A program made the position numbers and the translations under genes. From the IMG/VR virus record IMGVR_UViG_3300030060_007733, positions 1-49,745 of that record: a stretch of 49,745 bases of DNA; one strand, 5' to 3'. Under the pieces are notes generated by a model. The model searched no databases. It was given only the letters and a program-made list of their open reading frames with translations, and was not told the DNA's origin. The stretch comes from a virus. Below are positions 32,187-39,704 of the stretch, in pieces; the first letter of the stretch is position 1; each line of letters begins with the position of its first letter.

Positions 32187-32214
32187 ATTCTAGACTGTTT
32201 TTTTTGGCTGTCAA
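32187..32214 (-). promoter_or_regulatory. Strong promoter of the small RNA unit
   Basis: Minus strand: TTGACA (32214-32209), a perfect -35, 16-bp spacer, TAGAAT (32192-32187). Start expected near 32180. No protein start lies within 150 bp downstream. Confidence 0.7.
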
Positions 32215-32227
32215 GAAAAAAATAAAA

Positions 32228-32265
32228 TGGATATTTTCCTTTAAACAACGTATAGTATAGCACAA
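32228..32265 (+). promoter_or_regulatory. Possible promoter of the sigma-like gene
   Basis: TATAGT at 32251-32256 lies 9 nt before the TTG start at 32266, again giving a nearly leaderless transcript. The -35 region (around 32228) matches poorly. Uncertain. Confidence 0.35.
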
Positions 32266-32862
32266 TTGATTGAAGATTTAACAGACTGCGCTCTTACCGA
32301 TTTAATCAAAAGAGAGAATAATGAGGATGCCTTAAATGAGTTGATTTTAAGACATTCTGGTATATATGTCGATATGCTCAAAAAATTTGGATTCAAATGT
32401 TTGACAAACAATCAAGTTCAAGACATCATGAGCGAAAAGGACTATGTTATATACAAAGCGGCTCTTGAATACGATGAAAATAAAGCTAAATTTTCCACCC
32501 ATTTAGCCAATAAAGCCAAATACCTTTGTTTAACACAAAAAACTAAAAACAAGAATAATAAAATATCTTCAAATTTTGAAGATGTTCAGTTTTCTCAGAA
32601 AGACAAGGGGTCCACCCCAGCAGAATCTTGTGATTTAAATGATTCTTTTGCTAGAATATTAAACTTGATTAGCAAACACAAGGATAAGAGGCTTCAGACT
32701 ATATTCCACGAAAGATACTTTTGTGGCAGAAGAGGAAAACTACAGCCTTGGAAAGAAGTAGCTAAAAAATTAAATCTTTCTGCTCAAGGCTGTATAAATA
32801 TACACGATAAAGCCGTAAAAGAATTAAATTACAAGATCAATAATGAGACGATTAAATTTTGA
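32266..32862 (+). CDS. Phage sigma-70-family-like transcription factor
   Basis: 198 residues. The N-terminal part has sigma region 2 traits: DALNELILRHSGIYVDMLKKF (core-binding helix) and AALEYDENKAKFSTHLANKAKYL (region 2.3/2.4-like). A linker with polar residues follows. The C-terminal part (about 135-190) has a region 4-type helix-turn-helix: LQTIFHERYF, then PWKEVAKKLNLSAQG and INIHDKAVKELN. I infer a phage sigma that redirects RNA polymerase to late promoters, comparable to T4 gp55 in role. Its start appears to be TTG at 32266. It overlaps the next gene by 20 bp. Confidence 0.7.
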   Translation: MIEDLTDCALTDLIKRENNEDALNELILRHSGIYVDMLKKFGFKCLTNNQVQDIMSEKDYVIYKAALEYDENKAKFSTHLANKAKYLCLTQKTKNKNNKISSNFEDVQFSQKDKGSTPAESCDLNDSFARILNLISKHKDKRLQTIFHERYFCGRRGKLQPWKEVAKKLNLSAQGCINIHDKAVKELNYKINNETIKF

Positions 32863-33934
32863 TGGCCCAATAAATGGCTTAAGCTTGGGCAATGTGTCTC
32901 TTAATATGCTAAGAGAGATTAAGGAGAGGGAAATAGATCTGGGCATCTTCCCTATAGGAGATAAAGGTGAATTTGAGGCTTATGATAAACTAGACGAAGA
33001 ATTTAAACAGTGGGTTGGAACATTATCAATGAGCCGTCTTAAAAAGATTCATCCAGAAACTCCTACTTTAAAAGTCTGGCATATTAATGGCTCAGAAAGA
33101 ACTTTGGCTGATCAATATTTATATACTTTTTACGAAGTAGATTCTCCAACAGAAGAAGAAATTAATATTGTAAAATTACAAAAACATGTCTTTTTCTCTT
33201 CATCCGAAGCTGCGGAGAGTTTCAAGGAAAAAGGTTGTGAAAATGTATCTCATGTCCCTTTGGGTTTTGATAAAGATTTTTACGAAGTAGATAAAAAATA
33301 TCTAGAAGATGATGTAATTCACTTTGGCTTAATCGGTAAGTTTGAAAGAAGAAAAAACACACAAGCCATAATTCAATTATGGGCTAATGAATTTGGAAAT
33401 AATCCAAAATATCAACTTAGCTGTTTAGTGACTAACCCTTTCTTCAACCAAGAACAAATGACTCAGGCTATTCAATCCTCTACAGGTGGAGCATCTTTAT
33501 CTAATATAAACTTTTTACCACGACTCGCTACTAACTCAGAAGTCAACGACTTTATGAATTCAATAGATATTGATCTTTCTGGATTGTCTAACGGAGAGGG
33601 TTGGAACCTACCAGCATTCAATTGCACAGCTTTAGGTAAATGGTCTGTAGTTAGCAACTGCACATCTCATAAAGATTGGGCAACCAAAGAAAACTCCATT
33701 TTAGTTGATCCAATTGGTAAACAACCCTGTTATGACAATTTCTTCTTCAAAGAAGGTATGCCGTTTAATCAAGGGCAATACTACAAATTAAACGGTGATG
33801 ATATGCTTGAGGCCATGAGAGAGGCTGTTAAAAAAGCGGGACAAAAGAACACTGAAGGGACAAAATTAAGGGACAAATTTACCTATTCGGATACCGTGGA
33901 TTTAATTTTAGACCGTATTTATAGCGATTCTTGA
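32843..33934 (+). CDS. GT4-like glycosyltransferase
   Basis: 363 residues, GT-B fold. VSHVPLGFDKDFY (about 133-145) and HFGLIGKFERRKNTQAIIQLW are the linker and second-domain start typical of GT4. NINFLPRLATNSEVNDFMNS and GEGWNLPAFNCTALG mark the sugar-nucleotide site. It lies outside the main cassette, between the sigma-like factor and Hsp20, and may glycosylate a different acceptor. The start overlaps the sigma gene. Confidence 0.75.
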   Translation: MRRLNFDGPINGLSLGNVSLNMLREIKEREIDLGIFPIGDKGEFEAYDKLDEEFKQWVGTLSMSRLKKIHPETPTLKVWHINGSERTLADQYLYTFYEVDSPTEEEINIVKLQKHVFFSSSEAAESFKEKGCENVSHVPLGFDKDFYEVDKKYLEDDVIHFGLIGKFERRKNTQAIIQLWANEFGNNPKYQLSCLVTNPFFNQEQMTQAIQSSTGGASLSNINFLPRLATNSEVNDFMNSIDIDLSGLSNGEGWNLPAFNCTALGKWSVVSNCTSHKDWATKENSILVDPIGKQPCYDNFFFKEGMPFNQGQYYKLNGDDMLEAMREAVKKAGQKNTEGTKLRDKFTYSDTVDLILDRIYSDS

Positions 33935-33967
33935 AATGGCACGGTTAATGTTATATAATAATATATT
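33931..33967 (+). promoter_or_regulatory. Consensus promoter of the Hsp20 gene, leaderless
   Basis: TTGAAA (33931-33936), 17-bp spacer, TATAAT (33954-33959), then 8 nt to the ATG at 33968. The start point falls 1-2 nt before the ATG. The -35 overlaps the stop codon of the glycosyltransferase gene. Confidence 0.75.
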
Positions 33968-34294
33968 ATGAACTATAAATTAAACACTCACCTATTAGAT
34001 AATTTTTTTGATGCATTCGGGACTAGCAAACACGCTGATGTAAAAGATTGCGGAGATGTATATTCTGCTGAATTTGAACTAGCAGGATTTGCTAAAGAGG
34101 ATATCGAAATCACTGCAACTAATGACAATTTGGTTATTAAAGCAAAAAATGATAAGCGCCAAAAGGATTTTAAATTAAATTTATATGGAGCAGTTTCTGT
34201 TGAAAGCATTTCTTGTGATACAGAAAATGGGCTTTTAACGGTAACTATGCCTAAAAAGTGTGTCAGCGAGCAGCGAAAAATTAAAATTCAGTAG
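33968..34294 (+). CDS. Small heat-shock protein (Hsp20/IbpA-like)
   Basis: 108 residues. The alpha-crystallin domain is visible: YSAEFELAGFAKEDIEITATND and the C-terminal strand ENGLLTVTMPK, followed by RKIKIQ, which ends in an IxI-type motif. Such ATP-independent holdases occur in several marine phages and may protect virion proteins or the replisome during infection. It overlaps the FmdB-like gene by one base. Confidence 0.88.
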   Translation: MNYKLNTHLLDNFFDAFGTSKHADVKDCGDVYSAEFELAGFAKEDIEITATNDNLVIKAKNDKRQKDFKLNLYGAVSVESISCDTENGLLTVTMPKKCVSEQRKIKIQ

Positions 34295-34674
34295 TGCCAA
34301 TATATATTTACAAACACCCCGAAGAGGATATATATGAAGAGGTTGTTCAGGGAATGAACGACCCTCATGTATTTTCCAAAGAAGGCGTTGAATGGCAGAG
34401 AGTTTTTCTTTCTCCGAACGCAGCAATATCGAGCGATGCTGATCCTTTCAGTAGTAACTCTTTTGTCGAGAAAACAGCCAACATGAAAGGCACCTTCGGA
34501 GACATGATGGATTATTCCGCAGAACTGAGTGAGAAAAGAGCAGAAAAATCAGGTGGAGAAGACCCTTTAAAGAGAAAAATGTTTTCAGACTACGAAAAAA
34601 GAGTAGGCAAAAAACACATCGCAGATAAAAAGACCACCTTTGAGAAAAACGGTATTAAAGTTGACCTTGATTAA
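34294..34674 (+). CDS. FmdB-like N-terminus phage protein
   Basis: 126 residues, GTG start sharing a base with the Hsp20 stop. The N-terminus (MPIYIYKHPEEDIYEEVVQG) looks like the FmdB zinc-ribbon strand pattern but has no Cys pairs. The rest is helical and charged: FGDMMDYSAELSEKRAEK, then KRKMFSDYEKRVGKKHIADK. Similar proteins are common in T4-like marine phages near structural genes; the function is unknown to me. Its stop overlaps the convergent fibre gene by 4 bp. Confidence 0.6.
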   Translation: MPIYIYKHPEEDIYEEVVQGMNDPHVFSKEGVEWQRVFLSPNAAISSDADPFSSNSFVEKTANMKGTFGDMMDYSAELSEKRAEKSGGEDPLKRKMFSDYEKRVGKKHIADKKTTFEKNGIKVDLD

Positions 34675-35516
34675 GGTGAGGGTGGTGGAGTAGTTAGCAA
34701 GGTTCCATACCAAGTAGCCCCCACAGAGACACAGAGAGTAGTCCCTGATATAGCCATAGCTCCCCTCTGCTGGCTCATGCTCATTCCCTCCCAAGCTGGG
34801 AGCTTAAATCCGCTAACAAAATCTTTTATGCCGTGGATTGTTTGATCTTCACTTAAATCTACAAATCTTCCTGTCGTATAACCCGTTACGTCATGTATCG
34901 TAGCTATATCATAACCACTCAAAAACCCGCTGGTTTGTATTTCAAAGCTGCCAGAGACAATACCAGAATTGTTTATGCTAACACTGTTTCCGAAATAATT
35001 TTGACCATCTTCAAAATAATGACCAGATGCAAACTGCACATAAAATCTATTAGGATCTCCCACTGTTAAAGAGGAGCTTGATTGATCTTTTATAGCCGCA
35101 CAACCAGTTGCAGCTTTTGCAAAAGTAACTCCAGCACCTCCTAGTGAAGTATTACTCTCACTTCCAGTGTTAAAAACTATTGAGTTTCCATTCAATACGA
35201 CATTATTGATACCGCTAACTCTGGTTGAATTAGCCACAATTCCTATATTATTTGTTCCAGCTAACTGAGTATTAGACCCAGCCAATAGAACATTACCGCT
35301 TTCTACAAGAAAGCTGTTATCTCCTGTGCTGGCAGTTCCGAAAACTTTTTTGTCCCTTATCCTTAAGTCACCAGTAAAATTAAAATCACCAGTTAAATTT
35401 CTAGATAAAACTAGACTAATCCCAGTATCGCTACTTTGGTCAATGTGAAAATCTCCAGATGGCCCTAAAAAAGTGGGCATCTGAAGCTGTTCTGGTTGAA
35501 TTTTATTAAAAGGCAT
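34671..35516 (-). CDS. Fibre/tail-associated beta-repeat protein
   Basis: 281 residues from the ATG at 35516. An upstream TTG at 35555 is less likely because a promoter lies between them. Short repeated strands rich in Gly, Asn, Ser and Thr (TGDFNFTGDLRIRDKKVFG, GNVLLAGSNTQLAGTNNIGI) resemble beta-helical fibre stems. The C-terminal part (LPAWEGMSMSQQRGAMAISG) could be a tip or a trimerisation segment. The Pro-rich end (TTPPPSP) is unusual. It is the only minus-strand gene in the 32-39.7 kb plus block. Confidence 0.55.
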   Translation of the reverse strand: MPFNKIQPEQLQMPTFLGPSGDFHIDQSSDTGISLVLSRNLTGDFNFTGDLRIRDKKVFGTASTGDNSFLVESGNVLLAGSNTQLAGTNNIGIVANSTRVSGINNVVLNGNSIVFNTGSESNTSLGGAGVTFAKAATGCAAIKDQSSSSLTVGDPNRFYVQFASGHYFEDGQNYFGNSVSINNSGIVSGSFEIQTSGFLSGYDIATIHDVTGYTTGRFVDLSEDQTIHGIKDFVSGFKLPAWEGMSMSQQRGAMAISGTTLCVSVGATWYGTLLTTPPPSP

Positions 35517-35524
35517 CCTACAAT
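35496..35524 (+). promoter_or_regulatory. Promoter of the SSB-like operon (plus)
   Basis: TTGAAT (35496-35501), 17-bp spacer, TACAAT (35519-35524). Start near 35531 leaves a 24-nt leader before the ATG at 35555. It lies inside the first codons of the divergent fibre gene. Confidence 0.5.
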
Positions 35525-35526
35525 AG

Positions 35527-35555
35527 ATTATCTTTAATAGATTACACGAATTCAA
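35527..35555 (-). promoter_or_regulatory. Promoter of the fibre-like gene (minus)
   Basis: Minus strand: TTGAAT (35555-35550), 17-bp spacer, GATAAT (35532-35527). The start point falls about 3 nt before the ATG at 35516. Its -35 overlaps the start codon of the divergent SSB-like gene. Confidence 0.5.
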
Positions 35556-36121
35556 TGAAATTTACTCTTTATAAGCCAAACTCTAAAAATACAGGGGCAG
35601 CTTTTAGCTTTGACCTAGCTAAAGACAAGAAGGGCAATGCAGTTATGTATGTATCAATGATCCAGCAACATAGTTGGAATGATAAGACTAAAAGCGGCTC
35701 TTTCAAAGAAAATGCCAAGAATCCTGAGAAATCAGGCACAATTAAGCTCTCCGCAAACGAAGCTGGCGAGGTTCTTTCTTCATTTAAAACAAGAATACCA
35801 TTTGTTGCTTTTCATAGGAATAATGAAGATACAACAATTATTAAATTTACGCCTTGGGATAAAAAAAGAAAGATTATGGGCAAAGATGGAGATGAATGGC
35901 ATGAAACACCAGCTTTCGGTATAAGCGTAAGTAGGAACTCATCTCAAATATACAAACTCCCTCTTGAAGCAGGAGAAACGGAAGTGTTATCAGAATTATT
36001 GAAAAAATATATTTTAAACTCTTTTGTTACAAATGATTCTTATAAAACTCAACCTCCGAAAGAAGAGCCTCGCAAATCCGAAAAAGCCGCAGAACTTGAA
36101 GATCTAGATGTCCCGTTCTAA
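35555..36121 (+). CDS. ssb: Single-stranded DNA-binding protein-like
   Basis: 188 residues. Beta-rich body with many Lys and aromatic residues (FTLYKPNSKNTGAAFSFDLA, YVSMIQQHSW, IKFTPWDKKRK) and a disordered, charged C-terminus ending LEDLDVPF. An acidic tail ending in (D)xPF is the protein-docking tip of SSBs (DDDIPF in E. coli). I infer an ssDNA-binding role for the phage replisome; the body itself is not a recognisable OB fold by eye. Its stop overlaps the glycosyltransferase start. Confidence 0.65.
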   Translation: MKFTLYKPNSKNTGAAFSFDLAKDKKGNAVMYVSMIQQHSWNDKTKSGSFKENAKNPEKSGTIKLSANEAGEVLSSFKTRIPFVAFHRNNEDTTIIKFTPWDKKRKIMGKDGDEWHETPAFGISVSRNSSQIYKLPLEAGETEVLSELLKKYILNSFVTNDSYKTQPPKEEPRKSEKAAELEDLDVPF

Positions 36122-37811
36122 GAAGCTAAAAGTTTTAGTTCACTCTAATCATTCTAGGTTAGTCACTGGATTTGGCAAAAACGCAAGAAATATATTACTG
36201 GGTCTAAATGAAGATCCAGACATAGAGGTAATAGAAGCGGCAAACGGACCAAGATATGGCACTGATTTGATGACACCTTGGGAATCTTATGGGACACAAC
36301 CTATAAATTCTTCATTGATACAAGCCATTCAAGGAGATCCCGCTAAAGAGAGAGGTGCTGGATATGGGTTTTATACCATAGATCAAATTATAGATGAATG
36401 CAATCCAGATATATATCTCGGCATTGAAGATATATGGGCTTTCGGGGGCTACGAACACAAGCCTTGGTGGAATAAAATAAATAAAGTTCTTTGGACAACC
36501 TTGGATAGTTTACCGATTTTAGATCAAGCCTTACAAATGGAACCTCATTGTGATAAGATGCTAGTTTGGGCATCTTTCGCAGAGGAAGAAATGAAAAGAC
36601 TAGGTTATAAAAATGTAGAGACTCTCCACGGTGCTGTAGACTATACAAACTTTAAACCTCTTGATAACAAAAAAGAGCTAAGAGAAAAATTTAATCTTCA
36701 AGATAATTATGTAATTGGATTTGTTTTTAAAAACCAGCTAAGAAAATCTGTCCCAAATCTTTTAAGAGGATTTAAAATTCTAAAAGAAAAAAATCCAGAC
36801 TTAAAACCCAAATTGCTTTTGCATACAGATTGGGGGGAAAGGGGCTGGGATATTCCTAAATACATAAAGGAACTAGAATTAGATCCTAGTGACATTCTAT
36901 CCACTTACGTTTGTCACGCTTGTGATTATTATTCAGTCTTACCATATGAAGGTGAGGACAAAAAATGTCCAAGTTGCAATGCAGAAAAATCCTTTAAAAC
37001 CAAAACAAGCTCTAAAGGAGTTGGGGAAAAAGAATTAAATGAAATTTATAACTTAATGGATGTTTATTGCCACCCATTTACCAGTGGTGGTCAAGAACTT
37101 CCAGTGCAAGAAGCTAAAGCCGCTGGGCTGATAACTTTAGTCACAGAATATTCCTGTGGGACAGACTCTTGTTATGAACATCAAGGAGGAATTCCTCTAA
37201 AATGGAATGAATATAGAGAGCCTCATACTCAGTTTATTAAAGCTTCCACATGTCCCCACGACATAGCTCAACAGTTGCAAAAAGTTAGCAGAATGAGCGA
37301 TGATGATAAATTTATTCTATCAAATAAAGGAACCAAGTATGTAAAAGAAAAATTTTCCGTTTCAGCCACTGTCGAAAAGCTTAAAAAAATTCTTCTTGAT
37401 CTTAAAAAACCCACTAAAGAAGAACAAGAAGAAAAAGCTACTGAACAACCACTAATGCTTAATGATGTTCTTGGCGATGAGGGCCAAGAAAACAGAATAG
37501 CAGTTGTGCTGCCAGAGTCAGCGGGAGATATACTAATATTGAATTCTCTAATGGATAACCTCAAAAAACTTTATCCAGAAAAAAACATATATGTATTCAC
37601 TAAACCTGAGTTTTACCAAATGATTGATGACAATCCAAATGTGCATAAACTTCTACCATATCAACAATCTTTAGATAACTTGCTTTACTTAGAGGGAAGA
37701 GCAGACCACGAAGGCTTCTTTCAGATGGCATTTTTACCAAACATTGGAACTCAAAGACATCTTAACTATCTTCACAATGGAGAAGATAAAACACAATTTC
37801 AATTAACATGA
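36108..37811 (+). CDS. Two-domain glycosyltransferase: GT4 with inserted zinc ribbon, fused to GT9 N-terminal half
   Basis: 567 residues. Residues 1-440 form a GT-B/GT4-type enzyme (HSRLVTGFGKNARNILLGL, later GGQELPVQEAKAAG). A treble-clef-like insertion has four Cys (269, 272, 287, 290). From about 463, NRIAVVLPESAGDILILNSL and the region to 525 match the N-terminal domain of GT9 heptosyltransferases. The GT9 C-terminal domain is in the next ORF, joined by ATGA in another frame. It may act in LPS or virion glycosylation. Natural split, recent frameshift, or programmed recoding are all possible. Confidence 0.7.
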   Translation: MSRSKKLKVLVHSNHSRLVTGFGKNARNILLGLNEDPDIEVIEAANGPRYGTDLMTPWESYGTQPINSSLIQAIQGDPAKERGAGYGFYTIDQIIDECNPDIYLGIEDIWAFGGYEHKPWWNKINKVLWTTLDSLPILDQALQMEPHCDKMLVWASFAEEEMKRLGYKNVETLHGAVDYTNFKPLDNKKELREKFNLQDNYVIGFVFKNQLRKSVPNLLRGFKILKEKNPDLKPKLLLHTDWGERGWDIPKYIKELELDPSDILSTYVCHACDYYSVLPYEGEDKKCPSCNAEKSFKTKTSSKGVGEKELNEIYNLMDVYCHPFTSGGQELPVQEAKAAGLITLVTEYSCGTDSCYEHQGGIPLKWNEYREPHTQFIKASTCPHDIAQQLQKVSRMSDDDKFILSNKGTKYVKEKFSVSATVEKLKKILLDLKKPTKEEQEEKATEQPLMLNDVLGDEGQENRIAVVLPESAGDILILNSLMDNLKKLYPEKNIYVFTKPEFYQMIDDNPNVHKLLPYQQSLDNLLYLEGRADHEGFFQMAFLPNIGTQRHLNYLHNGEDKTQFQLT

Positions 37812-38932
37812 GCCATCTAGCAGAAGAATATGCCAAATGCTGTGGGGTTAAAATAGGAAAACCTGTTTTAAAACCTCACTATTTTCCTGTTCTTTACGAT
37901 AAATATATAACAATACATAACGATAAAAAAGTCCAAGCAAAAGAGTATGACATGTGGCCCGATGTAATTAAAATACTTAAAAAGTATTTGGGTGACATAA
38001 AAATTATACAAATAGGAGCGCAAGGAGAAGAAACAATACAAGGCGTAGATAAACACATGCCTACAGCATCTCTTAAGCAGTCTTCTTATATTATAGATAA
38101 AGGATTAGGTCATTTAGGCATAGATAGTGTGCCAGTTCACATCGCTTCAGCCTTAGATAAACCAGTTGTTGGCATTTATGCACATACTTACGCGAATACA
38201 TGTAAACCTTTATGGAATGATAAATCAAAATCAATACAAATTGAATCTCACAGAAATGGGAGAAAACCTTCTTTCTCTTTAGAAGAGCACCCAAAAACAA
38301 TCAACCTGATTAAACCAGAAGAAATAGCCCAAGCTGTGCTTGATGTATTACATATAAATAAAACAGTAACACATAAAACTATTTTTATTGGTGATCACTA
38401 TACTTCTAACTTTGTGGAAGTAATTCCATCTCAGCCAACCACCGTTCAAGCCACCTTAATTGATGTAAGAATGGATGTTTGCCATAATGAAGAAGTGCTC
38501 GGTGGAATTCTAGGAAGAAATGATGTGGAAGTAACTACAAATAAACCCATTTCGCTACCTCTATTAGATACAAGAAAAATTAAAAAAATTGTTTACAAAA
38601 GCGATTTTTTTGATGTAGATTTTTGCGAAGCTGTAAAAAGTAGAGCAATACCAATTTCTTTAGAATGCAGGTCTTCAGATCATCTAAAAAAACAAAGAGC
38701 CAGACTTTTTGATTGTATGATAAATTTATTAGATGAGAACGAGATAATAAAAAATAATAAAAAAAGATTACCCGAAGAAGATCTTGGAAAAATAAACATT
38801 GCGAGTAACAAAAAAGTTGTTTGCGGAGATGAGATTTATGAAAGTATATATCACTTGAATGATAAGAAAAATTCAGACGATTTTTATCTTGATTTAGATT
38901 TTTATAGAGTTTATACTGATTCAAATGAGTGA
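37808..38932 (+). CDS. GT9 heptosyltransferase C-terminal half with extra domain
   Basis: 374 residues. Residues about 1-175 carry the GT9 second domain: YFPVLYDKYITIHNDK, KIIQIGAQGEE, then DKGLGHLGIDSVPVHIASALDKPVVGIYAH, shown in part, matching the D-S-G-x-x-H-x-A block (with HIASAL). Residues from about 180 to 374 are an unrecognised alpha/beta domain. It starts with ATG overlapping the TGA of the GT4-GT9 gene, so both halves are likely made together. Confidence 0.65.
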   Translation: MSHLAEEYAKCCGVKIGKPVLKPHYFPVLYDKYITIHNDKKVQAKEYDMWPDVIKILKKYLGDIKIIQIGAQGEETIQGVDKHMPTASLKQSSYIIDKGLGHLGIDSVPVHIASALDKPVVGIYAHTYANTCKPLWNDKSKSIQIESHRNGRKPSFSLEEHPKTINLIKPEEIAQAVLDVLHINKTVTHKTIFIGDHYTSNFVEVIPSQPTTVQATLIDVRMDVCHNEEVLGGILGRNDVEVTTNKPISLPLLDTRKIKKIVYKSDFFDVDFCEAVKSRAIPISLECRSSDHLKKQRARLFDCMINLLDENEIIKNNKKRLPEEDLGKINIASNKKVVCGDEIYESIYHLNDKKNSDDFYLDLDFYRVYTDSNE

Positions 38933-39704
38933 GAAAAAGATCTACGGACCAGATGTTTACAAGCGCAACGAGCATGGACTGCTTGAAAATGTAGACTATG
39001 AATTTAACGAAGACGGCTCTGTCAACTGGAGAGCTATGATTAAGGAAGAGTTTCTCTACCCTAACAAGGATTGGTTTTCTTCTAGGAAGAAAGATGTGCC
39101 TACTTCTGTTGAGGGTCTCTCCGATAAACAGCTTCTCATTATGCTTGGAGGAATTAAGGAGTTAGCCAAAATGAGGGGCTATCATACTATTGATTTCAAG
39201 GTAGATAATATTTCAGACGGTTACGTTACCGCAAAATGCCAGATAGACTGGATAGAGAATTATGAGTCTTCATTTGGAGGTATTAGCTCTCGCTACACAG
39301 ATGTAGCTAATGCCACTCTTGCAAATACAGACAATTTCTGCGCTAAATTCCTAGAAACAATCGCTTGTAATCGTGCTTTTGTCCGTTGTGTGCGTAATTA
39401 TCTCAATATCCACATTGTGGGTGCAGATGAGATTGATAAGTCAAAAGGAGCTAATAATTCCAACACTGTGGAATATGATGCCTCTAGCGACTCCGCTATG
39501 TTGCCTTTAACGCCCTCAGGAGCACTCCAGAAGGCTTTAGATGAAGATAATGGGGTAAAGTCCTTCGATAAGTTTAAAGAGCTTCTAAGGGCCTTGTGGA
39601 AGGAAGAAATTTACAGAAACGAAGAGGCTGCGAACTGGAAATCCTATGAAGATATCCCAGCCAAAGAATGCAGAAAGCTCATCGCAATCTGTAAAAAATC
39701 ATAA
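38925..39704 (+). CDS. Conserved phage protein, possible recombination-related
   Basis: 259 residues. The central helical block FLETIACNRAFVRCVRNYL, preceded by DVANATLANTDNFCAK, recalls the helix in phage single-strand annealing proteins where A/ETRA..RALR motifs occur, but no domain is certain. The N-terminus (YGPDVYKRNEHGLLENVDY) resembles hypothetical proteins I associate with T4-like marine phages. Base composition looks clearly more GC-rich than that of the upstream glycosyltransferase gene. It ends convergent with the tail module, overlapping by 6 bp. Confidence 0.5.
   Translation: MSEKKIYGPDVYKRNEHGLLENVDYEFNEDGSVNWRAMIKEEFLYPNKDWFSSRKKDVPTSVEGLSDKQLLIMLGGIKELAKMRGYHTIDFKVDNISDGYVTAKCQIDWIENYESSFGGISSRYTDVANATLANTDNFCAKFLETIACNRAFVRCVRNYLNIHIVGADEIDKSKGANNSNTVEYDASSDSAMLPLTPSGALQKALDEDNGVKSFDKFKELLRALWKEEIYRNEEAANWKSYEDIPAKECRKLIAICKKS

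Noticed and set aside
34665-34678. Small inverted repeat ACCTT-GATT-AAGGT at the convergent gene ends
   Set aside because: Only 5 bp and no T-run on either strand, so I did not call it a terminator.
38580-38975. 131-aa minus ORF over the GT9 C-terminal gene
   Set aside because: Low-complexity Leu/Phe/Tyr-rich product from AT-rich antisense; opposite strand is a coupled, conserved-type gene.
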